Assembly: GCA_003116875.1 (NCBI GenBank)
Contig: BCKT01000011.1
Location: 1,123,771-1,187,770, forward strand
Origin: Takashimella koratensis
Taxonomy: Eukaryota; Basidiomycota; Tremellomycetes; Trichosporonales; Tetragoniomycetaceae
DNA length: 64,000 nt
Direction: 5' to 3'
Shown: in pieces, positions 25,501 to 39,811 of the stretch
Layout of the letters: each line of letters opens with the position of its first letter
Numbering within the stretch: the stretch's first letter is position 1
Position numbers and translations under genes: made by a program
Notes under the pieces: generated by a model
Told to the model about the DNA's origin: nothing
The model's input: only the letters and a program-made list of their open reading frames with translations
The model's database searches: none

Positions 25501-27323
25501 TTTGATCACGCGAAAGTTTGAGTTTGGAGTACTAGCTGATATCGACCCAGGCTCGTTGGCGCGATCCGCAAGGCCCACCCGGACCTTCCGATTCACGTGC
25601 ACTCGCACGACACCGCTGGTATCGCCGTCTCGTCCATGCTTGCCGCTGCTCAGGCCGGTGCTGACGTCGTCGACGTCGCCATTGACGGTGAGTTTTCTGA
25701 ATAGCACGTGCGTCAGAAAACCCGATCTGATCCTCTTGCAGACCTTTCCGGTTTGACCTCGCAGCCCGCTATGGGCGCCGTCGTTGCCGCGCTTGAGCAG
25801 TCGGGTCTCGGTCCCGGTATCTCGCACAAGAACATCCAGGCCCTCAACACCTACTGGTCTCAGATCCGTGTGCTTTACGCGCCGTTCGAGGCCAACGTCA
25901 GGGCGTCCGACTCGGGTGTCTTTGACCACGAGATGCCAGGCGGGTGAGTGTTGCCTCCGCCCAGGCGAATGGAAAGATCAACGAGCGATGCAGGGAAGAC
26001 TACAGCTGACACATCTACTAGTCAATACACCAACCTCCAGTTCCAGGCGTCGCAGCTCGGCCTTGGCACCCAGTGGATCGAGATCAAGAAGAAGTACATT
26101 GAAGCCAACAAGCTCTGTGGAGACATCATCAAGGTCACCCCGTCTTCCAAGGTCGTTGGTGACTTTGCTCAATTCATGGTCTCCAACAACCTCTCTGCTG
26201 AAGACGTTGTCGAGCGCGCTGGTTCGCTCGACTTCCCTTCCTCTGTCGTCGAGTTCTTCCAGGGCTACCTCGGTCAGCCGTACGGTGGCTTCCCGGAACC
26301 TTTGCGTTCCAAGATCATCCGTGACAAGCAACGGATTGACGAACGACCAGGCGCTCACATGGAGGCACTCGACTTTAAGAAGATCAAGGCCGAGCTTAGG
26401 GAGAAGTATGGGAACCAGATCACAGACTTTGATGTTCAGAGTTACTGCATGTACCCCAAGGTCTTTGACGAGTTCCAGGGCTTTGTCAGCAAATTTGGTG
26501 ACCTCAGGTGAGTACTTGGCCTCGTGATAGGGGAGAGGGATGAGGATAGGGGGGAGGGAGTTTGATGCAGTTTTAGCATAGAAGTAAGAAGCTGACAGAC
26601 ACAGTGTCCTCCCGACCCGCTGGTTCCTCGGCAAGCCCGTAATCGGCGAGGAAATGCCCATCGCTATTGAGCAAGGCAAGGTCCTCACGATCAAGCTCCT
26701 CGCTATCGGTCCTCTTGACACTAACAAGGGTACCCGCGAGTGCTTCTTCGAGCTTAACGGAGAGGTACGTGATGTCCCCAAGTCCACTTAAGAAGCTTTC
26801 TTTCCCTGTCCGACTTCTCCCTTCCTCTTCCCAAGCTTTGAACCTTGGCTATCATTGTCAAATGCTGACAAGACATTATAGACTCGCGCCGTCGTCATTG
26901 TTGACAACAGCGCGGCGATCGAGCACATTAGCCGTGAGCGCGCGACAAGCGACCCGGGAAGCGTTGGTTCCCCTATGGTAAGTGTTTGCATCCGACGTCG
27001 AGCCGAGTTCTCAGAAGCTGGAATGTCAAAAGGAAAAGATGTCGAGCTGACTTGATGGCAGTCGGGTGTCGTCGTCGACGTCCGTGTCAAGGAGGGCCAA
27101 GAGGTCAAGGCTGGTGACCCTCTCTGCGTCTTGTCCGCCATGAAGGTAAGTCATTGCTTGGGTGTAGCTAGAGTATTCAGGCTGCGGAGTGGACAAAAGC
27201 TAACACCAAGTCCAGATGGAGTCGGTCGTTTCTTCCCCAGTCTCCGGCAAGGTCTTGCGGGTGCTCGTCAACGAGAACGACAGCTTGGCCCAGGGCGACC
27301 TCGTTGTGGAGATCGGCCACTAA
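22566..27323 (+). CDS. PYC: Pyruvate carboxylase
   Basis: Seventeen exons: 22566-22586, 22721-22797, 22893-23536, 23596-23705, 23765-24202, 24254-24364, 24418-24963, 25013-25095, 25145-25213, 25268-25495, 25551-25687, 25742-25943, 26022-26507, 26605-26764, 26882-26977, 27062-27145, 27216-27323. The product is 1199 aa, normal family length. It carboxylates pyruvate to oxaloacetate (anaplerosis, gluconeogenesis). The biotin carboxylase part opens with [17 protein letters not shown] and has the ATP-grasp loop GGGGRGMR and [15 protein letters not shown]. The carboxyltransferase part has [15 protein letters not shown] and HVHSHDTAG. The carrier domain ends with AMKMES; biotin-Lys is about residue 1164. 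An intron falls exactly between AMK and MES. There is no mitochondrial presequence, so it is probably cytosolic as in yeasts. Confidence 0.97.
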
Positions 27324-28301
27324 GCGAGACCGAGTCGGTACCTGCGTCAAGCGAGTGTGGGCGGAATGGCCGCTTGCGAAAGTGTTGGCGACTGCGCAAT
27401 TGTCCATGGTTTCCATATGAGACTGATCGCGAAATTGTTTGATACTGTAGATAGAAGCCGACTGGATCAGGAGATGAGGAGATGACGGGCAGAAGAGAAG
27501 TTTTCCGTAGTTAGTTTTTTTCTTTGCAGACATGTTTTCTTTCCCGTGTTTTCTATTCTGAGAGTGATAAGTGATGTTTTATGTGTGCCCGTTTGTGTGA
27601 GGAAAGAGAAGCAGCAGTGTGGTGCTGGTAAGCAGCAGCGTGCAAGGGATTGACTTGACTGTGACTGGAATGAAGTGGAATGGACCCGACTTGAATTGGA
27701 CCCCACTCAGGGCGTCGGATCGATTCGTGTTTCAAACCTCGGACATTGGCTTGCCGTCACTTTACTCCATTTCATCTCATCCATCTTCACCTAGCCTGCT
27801 ATCACCTACCCAACCACGTCGTCGACGAGGCGACTCTTGACGAGTCAGTCAGTCAACCATACCAGAGACAGGGACAAGCTCTGTCCTCTTACCTCCTCTC
27901 CCTCCGCCAGCGCTCACTATTCACGGCAGTCTACAGCCTACAGCCTACTCCTCTTCTCTTCCACTATACATTCTTCAACGTACCTAAACCATCTTTCCCA
28001 CCATCACTCCATCACTCCGACAGCACCACCTTTACCGCCGCCCAAGCGGCGACCGCGAGTGAAATAGCTCGCCGACCTCTTTTAACTCTATCTACCAGCC
28101 GAGTACTCTTCAGCGGCGAAGAGAGGCGGCGATAGGCCTCTTGAGTTGTGCTCCTTCAGCGGGACAACATCGCGATTCAGCGAGACCTACAAGTCAAGGA
28201 TAGGTAGCCAAGGTGAAAAACAACCACCACGCGGCTGTTTGGATCAAACGGAAACGGAAACAGAAACGGAGCGGAACGACTTGAGCACAAGCACGAACAC
28301 A
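27324..28301. other. Intergenic region between PYC and the TRP channel gene
   Basis: No supported gene. It probably carries the PYC 3' UTR followed by the channel promoter. From about 27740 the sequence is C/A/T-rich, like a 5' leader. Confidence 0.5.
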
Positions 28302-31300
28302 ATGTCCGTCCTCCAACCTCCACCGCCGATGACCCCTCATCCCCTAGGCGCGAGCGGGGACGACGAAACGACTCCGTTACTCACGCCATCTGCCAAGACG
28401 TTCCTCGATGTGAGTTTGGGAAGCTGAGGTAGCTGTGACCGACCGACCCTTTGAGGCTGTCAAGCTGTGGAGAGGAGACCAAGAAAGTTGAGGAGCTTGG
28501 ACGTTGGGAAGTTGGGAGATTTGGATCTGAAGACAGATGCAAAGGCAGAGAGAGTACTGACTGTCGTAGACTCCTGTTTACCCGCTCATTCATGCCATTC
28601 ACGTCGACATCATCACCCATATCGGTGAGTAACTGCCCAATTCCACGTCCTCGTCTTCATCTTGGTCGGTGACCCCCGTCTTCATCTCGGTCGGTGACCA
28701 AGCACTTGACCCCCCTTGTCAAGCCTTCCACCACGCATTTCCTTCTCTTGTGGGAGAAATTCATTGTTGATCACTTGCTTTGACCAGATACGCCGCTTAC
28801 TTATGAGCAACTCTTGGCTCCCGATTCGACATATACGATCATCCGGTAAGACTTGCCCTCTATATTTCTAGACCCAAACAGGCTGTAGACTTCCTAGTAC
28901 CCTGGCTCAATGTCCACCTCGGATCGTTGCTGACTTGCTATGATATAGACCTTTGACGGACAAGTACCTCGAGGACCACAACCACAGCGTTGGTGAGTCA
29001 CTGTAAAGATCTCTCAACCTCGACTTGTCTAGAACCTTTTCTTCTCACCACTTTGTCCCCATCCTCTGTTCTGCCCTACACATAGGTGCTGACTTGACCA
29101 GTCTTCTGCTTGCTCTTGAACAAGGTCGAGTTTGAGAAACAATCTCAACAACTATCAATCTCGACACTTTCTTTATCCCGTGCTCTCCTATGCGAGATCC
29201 TCGCTATCCGAGTTCTCCGTAAGTCTTCACTCTTCCACCTCCATCCAAATCTCCGTTCCACGCTCTTCTTGTCATCGACTGGGCTAAACCCTTGTTGTAG
29301 GCGGATGGTCCGAACGCAGTCTTCCACTGGCGACGGTCCTCCTCACCCCATGGGCAATGTTCCAAGGCGCGTCAGAGGAGGTCATCGAGCGCGCAAAGGA
29401 AGAAGGCGATGATGGGATCTTGCTCGAAGGCGGGACAGCGCTTGAGGTGGGTAGGGTCTTGGTTATAGTGTCGCGCTGTCGCGCAACAAAAAGTAAGGCT
29501 GATAGTATCTAGATGGCGATCATCTCGTCTTCGAAACGGTTTATCCGAAGTCCATCGTGTCAGAAAGTCATCGGTGCGTGTTGCACTCTAATCATACCCA
29601 TCTTTGTCTACCTTCACCGAGCTTCCAAGGCGTAGTCGTGATCCAACACTGACGGATCATCCTATACCCAACAGAGGGGATCTGGTCGGGCCGAATCATC
29701 TACACCGCTCTTAACGCACATGCCTTTATCGCCGACGTGAGTGGACACTGTTAGCTGCTCTTCATGATGTGAGCTGACCGGGGGACAGAACTATAAACGG
29801 CGCCCGATTCAAATGTATAACCCCCACAAAGCGCCTGTCCTTGACCACTACCGGTAAGCCCATCGTCCATCATCCATCGTCCATCGTCTATTCTCTTTCC
29901 ATTCTTTCCCATCTCCTCTAATCTTCATCAACTTGCCCTAACTGACTTTTTTGCTCTTAATCACAGTCTCAAAGTCCCCAAGATCCGATCGTTTATTGAG
30001 TATACAAACTTTCTTATCCTCTTCATTCTCTATGTCGTGGCTATGGAGGGTCTCGAAACGGATCGGCTCAACTGGCGCGAATTGGCATTCATCATCTATG
30101 CTTTGGGTGAGTTGGTTCATTGTCGACACTGAGTAGCGGAGAAAAGACAGGGTGGGAGCTGATACCTGGCCCCACCAGCTTTCAGTCTGGATAAATCAGC
30201 TGCGATCAGGGAACATGGACTCAAAGGTGAGTCCTCAACCACGATCCGTTGCGTAATGAGCCTCTCGATTAACACTCACAGTATTCTCAAGTTCACTGGT
30301 TAACGGCTTCGATCTGATTTTCATGCTCATTTACGCCCTATACCTTGGTTCAAGGACGTACGGGTTTCACTACCACAATCCCATGGCGCTCTCAGCGGGT
30401 GCCGACTGGCTCGCTATCGGTGAGTCAGCCGAGGTGAACCTGAGGAGAAACAAATAACAGAGCTGACTTGGATTGTAGGTGCGGTGCTCATCTTCCCTCG
30501 GTTGGCATTTGTTACGCTCGCGAATAACTTGATGATTTTGAGTATTCGGTCAATGCTCGTCGAGTTCTTCTGTAAGTTTGGCTTCTTCTCTCCGTGATTA
30601 GAAAGAAGACGAGAGATGGAGAAGAAACAAGTTTTGCTGACTACATACCTGTCATGCTAATGTCTGTTTCCGGCATGGGTACATCTGGACATGGATAGTC
30701 TTGATGGCCGTGGGCTTTTTCTGTTTCATGGGATTCCTCTACGCGCTGTTTACCCTTGGTCAAGGGAGGTGAGTAAACATCATATCACCCGCGGCTAGGC
30801 CAGCTCCATGAGGTCCAATGAGATACCGTGCTGATGATGGGCAGGTTTGATCTCGTTCAAATCGGATGGTGGTTACTCGAAGTGTACTTTGGCCTTGACA
30901 GTTCAGGCTTTGAAGCTGCCCGTGAGTCCTTGAGCAAGAATCGATTCCAACGAACAGTGCTTACGATCACCGACGTTCCCTGTTACTGTAGACGACTTCC
31001 ACCCCTTCCTCGGTCCATTGCTGATGATCACCTACGCCCTCCTCTCCAACACTCTCCTCCTCACCGTCCTCGTCGCTATCCTCGGCAACACTTTCGCAAC
31101 CATCAACGCCGACGCCGCTGCCGAATCCATGTTTCGAAAAGCCGTGGCAACTATCGAAGGTGTCAAAGCAGACGCCGTGTTTAGTTATCAGTTGCCATTC
31201 AATATCGTTGCGGTAATCGGGTTGTGGCCGTTGAGCTTTATTCTAAACCCGAGGTGGTTTCATAAAGTCAATGGTGAGTCGGGTCATGATCTTTGCCTGA

Positions 31301-33008
31301 GATGACACAGTGAGAGAAAGAGAACGGCTGTCGCTAGATCAACAGATGGTCGGAAATCAAGGCTAACACCTGATAGTGTTCATGATCCGGATGACCAATT
31401 TGCCAGTACTACTGGTCATCGCACTTTACGAGCGACAGACGTATCACCAGTCGAGCGTGCTCGAGCAGCTCAGCATGTTGGCTGAGCGGTATATCGGAAG
31501 CCTTCCTCGCAAGCTGACCGCGGCGGGTAAGTGCGATTGTCGTCTGGTTGCTCTCCAAGGTGTCAAGGGCTGTGACCGTGTGAATGACGTGGAATCTGTT
31601 GGCTAGTAGCTAACTCAGCAATATCACAGCCGGTTTGGAAAACTTTGTCGGCTCGCGAACAGATATCAGCGTGGTATTCGAGATTGAGCGTGAAGTCGGC
31701 AGCATCTACCGCGGATGGGACGAGGAGCTCTTCGACGATGGGGACCAAATCCCTTCAGAACTTATCAACGAGGACGGCGAGTACGTTGGCGGCGGGGGTG
31801 ATGGTAGTGCTCTTGGTGATTCCAGTGACGGACAGGGTACACCGGTCACCAGCCTGTACCCTCCCCACCAGCCGCTCACCGCCTCGCCCGCACAAGCCTC
31901 GTTCACATCGGAATCGCGTGAGGTCCCTCGCGCTCGACGCAGCTCCATGCCTGCCTCTGCCCGGCCAATCGCGTCCTCTCCAAGCCAGGCACTCGGTGTC
32001 TCTCGCCAGAGACGAAACAGTATCCTCGCTGCGCAGGGTCCAAGTCCGCTCGCCCAGCTGTTCGTGAGAAGTCCGGATGTAGGCGGGGGAGGGCCGTTTG
32101 CGAAACGAAGGCAGTCGGCGGTAGGTGGGGCGGTAGGGATGGCGGGTGGGACGGGACCTGGGTTTGGAGGGATGTCGTATTCTGCCTCGCAACCGGTCAT
32201 GGCTAGTATGGCGTCGCCCCGGGCGGTGAGGTTCGAAGATCCTCCGAGGGGAAGGGCGGGAACCGGTGTGCCTCAAGGTGGAAGAGGGAGTGTTAGCGGT
32301 GTTAGTGGGGGTGGGGGCGCTGGCGGGGGTAACGTAGAGGGCGCACCATCGACACCCACACGTAGACGGACGAGCCAAGATAAGAGCAGTGGAATCCCGA
32401 GCGGTCCGATGTCGTTTCAGCGTACAGCGGTGGGTACGATCCGAGAAGCGAGTTCGAGGTCGAGTTCGATGGTCAGTCTTGATCGAGCGAGAGAAGAAGG
32501 GTCGGAGAGGGGTACGCCAGGAGCGGGTGGAGTCGGGAGAGCGAGTAGGTTGTCGGGCCAGGTAGCGTTCCCGACTAGGACTGGGGAAAGTGAGGACAAG
32601 GGAGGAGTGGATGGGGATGGAGCGGCAAAGGCATCGGATATAGTTGCTTCCGAGCAACCAGGGGCTTTGGATGCTGATCTCCCAGCTCCAACTGGCCGAG
32701 GAAGCGGAGGAGAAAGAGGAGGAACGATTCGAGTCAGTGGAAGGGAAGAAGCCAGAGAAGAAAGGGAAAGAGAAGTAGAATTGGAAAGGAAGGAGAAAAT
32801 GGAAGAAAAGTTGGAGAAGATGGAAGAGAGACAAGTCAGGATAGAAGAATTGTTGATTAGGTTGGTGGAGGGAGGCAGTCGGAGAAGGGGGAGTGGAGGG
32901 AGTGGAGGGAGTCGGGAGGGAAGGGAAGGAGGATCAGGGGGACGAGGTGGAGATGGAAGGGATGAAGATGAGGATAATGGTGTGTTCTCGACATTCTCTA
33001 GGATCTAG
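28302..33008 (+). CDS. YVC1: Vacuolar TRP-type cation channel, Yvc1 family
   Basis: Eighteen exons: 28302-28409, 28570-28624, 28788-28845, 28949-28992, 29102-29218, 29301-29446, 29513-29573, 29675-29736, 29789-29853, 29967-30106, 30179-30226, 30282-30419, 30479-30571, 30699-30768, 30845-30921, 30992-31273, 31377-31526, 31630-33008, giving 989 aa. Yvc1 channels release vacuolar calcium under osmotic or oxidative stress. The conserved N-terminal block is VYPLIHAIHVDIITHIDTPL, then YEQL. Several hydrophobic helices follow (for example FIEYTNFLILFILYVVAM and LVNGFDLIFMLIYALYL). The pore-proximal segment ends in HPFLGPLLMITYALLSNTLL and VAILGNTFATINADA. After about residue 590 the tail is Ser/Gly/Arg-rich, with a charged coiled coil (EREREVELERKEKMEEKL). 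The tail is longer than in Saccharomyces. Confidence 0.9.
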
Positions 33009-33576
33009 AATCGGTGATGGTGGGGTGAGAGAGGAAGGAAAGGAGTCGTCGGAGTACATAGCGGGTCCAATGTCCCGTTTCAGCGAGTACAGGTCCTAGA
33101 TCTCTGGTTCCTCGGTGTTTGTCGTCAATGTTCATGGTCGTCATCACGGTTTAGTTCCTTCCAGAGTAGATTCTTTTTGGAGAACGCGACCTACTATGCA
33201 GCTTGACGTCCTTTTTCTCTTGACTTCACTTCTCATTACTTCACCAAGGGTCTACCTCAGCTTGGTGGATCCGAATTCACGATCAATTCAAGTTGCATCA
33301 ACGTTAGGTCAAACCGGCTGGGCAACCGGTCGAGCTCTTTGTTTCTAAGTGAAGTATGGAGAATGGTCGGGATGAGAGTTCGGTTAAAGTCCTCGATTCA
33401 GGAGGAGGTTGCCTGAACTTTAAGAATGGTCTACTAGGTCTCTCTATTGTGAGATTGGATTTGAAAGGCTGACAGATGTGTAGAGGCAGGGGAAGACAAG
33501 GGCGAGAAGAGATAGCTAAGGAGATGAACGCGGTCGTCTCTGTTGCGGGGAAAATCACTGTTGTTGGACGTTGCGA
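33009..33576. other. Convergent intergenic region between YVC1 and TRR1
   Basis: No supported gene. It contains the 3' ends of two convergent transcripts. Nothing else is recognisable. Confidence 0.5.
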
Positions 33577-35908
<2,332 letters not shown>

Positions 35909-38551
35909 CTAACTGAACTTCCATCGATTGCCGCAGACCTGTCAGACCCCATCCGTCAGTTCTTGTTGCACGCCCGAATCCACCTCCACTCCGTACTCAC
36001 GGTGCATCTATTCCGTCCAAGAGCCGAGCCAGGCGAAACAGAAGGAAAAAAAAAAAAAAAACGGAGGTCAGCTATACGCTCAATGTTTTTCCTTTTCGGC
36101 CCAATCCCAATTCTCTCAGGGTCTGGATTCTGCCGTAGGCGTAGAATTTGGCGAGATTTGCGTGCGCGGGTAGATTTTTCTCGCAACACGGCTCTCTCTG
36201 AGACCTCCACTTTTGAGGTGGGGGGGAAAAACAGGAACAACACGGGGAAGGAGACCGTGTCGTCTGGACACGGCTGCAGCAGTTGCACGGCCCCAGGTGC
36301 CCACAAGGAAGCGCAAACAACGGGTAACACGCCAAACAACAGCCGCATCAGTACTTACGTGACAAAAGTCTATAATGCACAAGGGGAAGAAATCGTCAGC
36401 ATCAGGAAACCCGCAAAATAGAGGCCGAACAGACCACCTGACAACCTGACAACCTCCACCTGCCCCTCCGCTGTCCATCTTATCTNCCCCGCCTCGACCC
36501 TATCTTCATTCCCTCCACTTGCCTCCACACTTCTCCAGCACCCAGGAATGCAACGTGATCACCAGCTGATCTCCCCTTTCCCATCGCTTTACGCCTATGG
36601 GTCTGGTTTGCCAAAACTCACCGTCATCGGTTCGTCCGCGGACCGAGTCTGCATCTGGTAATACGTGCACTTGCGCTGTTGACACCTGGAGCACTTGAAC
36701 GCGTCCGTCTCGGCCTGTGCGCTGTCAGCGGTGCTCACACGCGTACGAGCTGCACTTTGATACAACTCGATTCGGAGCTCGCGTCGTAACGGCAGCCGGG
36801 TGACAGACCGCAACTCACCTGGGTCTCGCCGACAGCCTTGGCCTTGAACAAATTGCTCTCTGCGATCTTCTCGTTCAACATGCGTACACTCTCGGACGCC
36901 ATCTCCTGTATATTTGTAACGAAAGAATAAACATTCAGTACCGACCCATATTTCGATAGCCCATCCTGTTCAGTTGATGCTTTGTCCAACCGGGGCGCCT
37001 GGTGCCTATCGACCCCTTTACAAGCTAGTGGGAAGAACAACCACTCACATCTTTGCTCATTTTCACAACCTTTTCAGCTGAGATGTACCCCAGCACAATC
37101 TCATTTCGCAGTCCCGGGTTACCCTTGTCTTTCAAGTTGAGGAACAGGCTTCGGATCTCTGCAGGGGTTACGAAAAGAAAGGACAAAGGGGCGTCAGTAC
37201 AGCCGACGGAACTGAATAGATCTCTTCATCCTTGAGAGATCCGAGTGGACTTACTCGCGCGGTACTCGTTGCCCGAGTTGTAGTTCATCGCTTTGTACGT
37301 CTCCATCTCGATGCTCACCGACCGTTCGGTCAGGATTTTGACCTCTGCAACAGCGGATGCAACAGCGGAACCACTTGTTTTAGCGATCTCTTCTCTTCTC
37401 CACCCGGCGAGACATCCCACGCCGCCCCTTCCCCCCCNCCCCCAAGCAAAAACGCAACAAATCTCAATCCACTCACGAGCCGTGCTATCCGCCGCGAGTG
37501 CGTCATAAATCATCGCGACACACTTATCCCTAACCGGATCCGACCCTTCTCCACCTTCCTCATCGCTCACATCTGCACGTAAGACCGCCCCGTCCGTTTT
37601 AACCGTGCGCGGGGTTTTACGGTCGCTATCGATAGTTGAGAGTGGGGGCAAAGTAGCGGTAGGACTAGAGACGGTCGTTGGTGGTTTCGAGTCGATAGTT
37701 GAAATAGGTTTAGATCCTCCAACAGTGGGTTTGGAGTCCTTGTCTTTCGAGTCGGTGGATCCGGGGGAACTTGCCGCCGCTGAGGGAGTTAGCGGCGCTC
37801 AAGAGATAACAAACCAGGATGATCTTGGGGTAGAGGTAATCTCAGTGTTGTAAAAGCACCCGACGAGACGACGTGGAACGTGTCTCGCCAAGCGACGAAG
37901 ACATGAGATCCGCTCTCTACCCGGCAACGATCAAGAGAGTATATTGAGAGAGACTCACCACCTTCTGCTTTCACGCGTTTGACTTCATCTTTACTATCCT
38001 TCCCATCGGCGGTACCTTCATCCTCTCTTTTCCTTTTCCGCTTACTCTCCTCTACCGCGTCCTTCCAGAGCCGTACAATCTCCTTCGCGAGCGAAGCGAC
38101 GGCGGTGTCTGCATGTGGGCGGAGTTTACCAACTGCGACACCTGCGCGTGTCGTCTGTAGAGTAGGAGTCGACATGGGGAGGAGGGAATCGTCAATTAGT
38201 TTTCGTGCTGGAATCAAGAAGGGGTAAGATGGGAAGCAGACTTACACGTAGGAGATCTTCGCTTGGCTCGACGTCGGTCTTGAGCTTCTTCAAAATCTCT
38301 ACCACTTCCTATTACGGGGGAAACAAACATCGTCAGCACAGATTCAACCTCTAACCTCTGTTCACACGCATCTTCACTCTCCATCAAGTCTACAGGTATC
38401 TTCTCCACCCCTCTTTTACCTTCCCCAGCCCTCTGACTCGTTGATACCCTTGTCGTTTCGACCCATCCACTCGACGTACCTCGGTCCGATTCGCTCCAGC
38501 AGCCTCGGTAAGCCTCTTCACTTCCGCCGTCAACGTTGCCGGATCCATCAT
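35909..38551 (-). CDS. DST1: Transcription elongation factor TFIIS
   Basis: Eleven exons in transcription order: 38551-38480, 38308-38246, 38154-37959, 37779-37477, 37344-37255, 37158-37049, 36905-36819, 36714-36622, 36369-36359, 36007-36001, 35938-35909, giving 353 aa. TFIIS rescues backtracked RNA polymerase II by stimulating transcript cleavage. Domain I has [18 protein letters not shown] and [14 protein letters not shown] Ser/Thr/Lys-rich linker follows. Domain II runs from [15 protein letters not shown] through [19 protein letters not shown]. The zinc ribbon begins at CSRC (C315, C318) and carries the acidic Asp-Glu pair of its hairpin (D334, E335). Its second ligand pair ([15 protein letters not shown]) is encoded by an 11-nt exon, a 7-nt microexon and a 30-nt final exon. 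Ambiguous bases at 36486 and 37438 lie in introns. Confidence 0.92.
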
Positions 38552-39811
38552 TGTCTGTTTCTCCCGTCTCAATTTAATCGTCTCCAGTACCAGTACCAGT
38601 ACCCAGTGTGTACTGTGTCCACTGTTGCAGTATCTACACTGATCTCGAGGATAGTCTGATCAGACTCGGTCGAGGAAAGGATTTGGCGGCAGTGCGAGGC
38701 GTCAACGAACGGGAATCGGTTAGCTATCTCGAGCGAGAGCAGGCGTTGCGATGGAGAGAGGTAGGCCAACTCCTTCGCGAGGTGATAGGTAGAGAAGCGG
38801 ATGCGAGACGTGTAGGGTGGTGAAGTGAGTGGATAGAAAGAAAGATGTAGAAAGGTAGAAAGGGAAGCATGGTCGTGCGACGGTTGAACCAGAAAAGACC
38901 ACGTGGCACTTTTCATAACATTGCGGCTGGATCAAGAGTTGAGGCTGAGGAGGGAACCGACTCTCTCCCCGCTCGTTGGTCATGTATCCCATCGCATCTA
39001 CAGGGATTTAGTTGTTCAAGTAGGCCAGTGCAGCTCACAGGGAGCCCTCGGTGCCAAGTCACCGTGAGACAATTGCACCAAGAAAGGCATGTACGCCGCT
39101 TCACAGGCTCATGAAACAAGTCACTTGATCGCATCGTTCCCCCTCCTCCCTCTTACCTACGACCTATTACCTACTCCTACTCCAAGCTACTCGAAAACTA
39201 AATGGTATTCGCTACGTTGATCGTCGTTGAGACGAGAGAGACTGATGTGGGGGGGAAATGGTGTTGTGTTGAAACATGAGACGACCCTCTGATGAAGAAT
39301 GGTGATGGAGGGAGTTTCTGTTTATACTGGAACGACTACGAAAGAAGATGGAAACTGTTAAGACACCAATGTAGAACAAAACGATACCGACGATGGAGTT
39401 TATCGGTATGGGGTGACATCGATTGTCCTTTCAGTGTCGGGGGAAGAGCACTAGTGATGGAAGAGAAACGCTCAATACACTTGGCTTAAACGCGAATTGT
39501 TGAAAAATGCGAGGATCGAAATGAGATTTTGGTTGCTTTCATGTATACTGCGTTTGGTTGAACATTATTGGGATGGAATTGAGAATTTTCGTGTGTAGTA
39601 AATGAGTGCATGGTTGCGTGTGCGTTTGTGCGTGCGGTGATGGTGTAATGGTGTTGATGCCTGCCTTGTCTTGTCTGCGAGTAAAAAGAAAGCCTTGAGA
39701 AATCCGAAACGAAAAGAAAGAAGAGCGGAGTCAGTCGGCCTTCCGAAAAGAAATGGCGTCGTGGTCGCTGTATTACTGAAGTCGTTGTTGCCTCAACATC
39801 CGCTTCTCTAA
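38552..39811. other. Intergenic region between the WOPR gene and TFIIS
   Basis: 1.26 kb with no supported gene. It should hold the WOPR 3' UTR and the TFIIS promoter. A short run of TACCAG-like repeats is near 38585-38602. Frames on both strands (for example 38608-38823 plus, 38569-38916 minus) have no family features. Confidence 0.5.

Noticed and set aside
31755..32834. A 359-codon frame on the minus strand opposite the YVC1 tail
   Set aside because: It is antisense to a low-complexity Ser/Gly/Arg coding region, which tends to create long antisense frames. It has no domain or splice context.
36506..36694. Alternative TFIIS C-terminus ending CGGKWRE
   Set aside because: It superficially resembles CGNRWKF but lacks the first Cys of the pair and TFVT. 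The downstream tiny exons give the exact family sequence.
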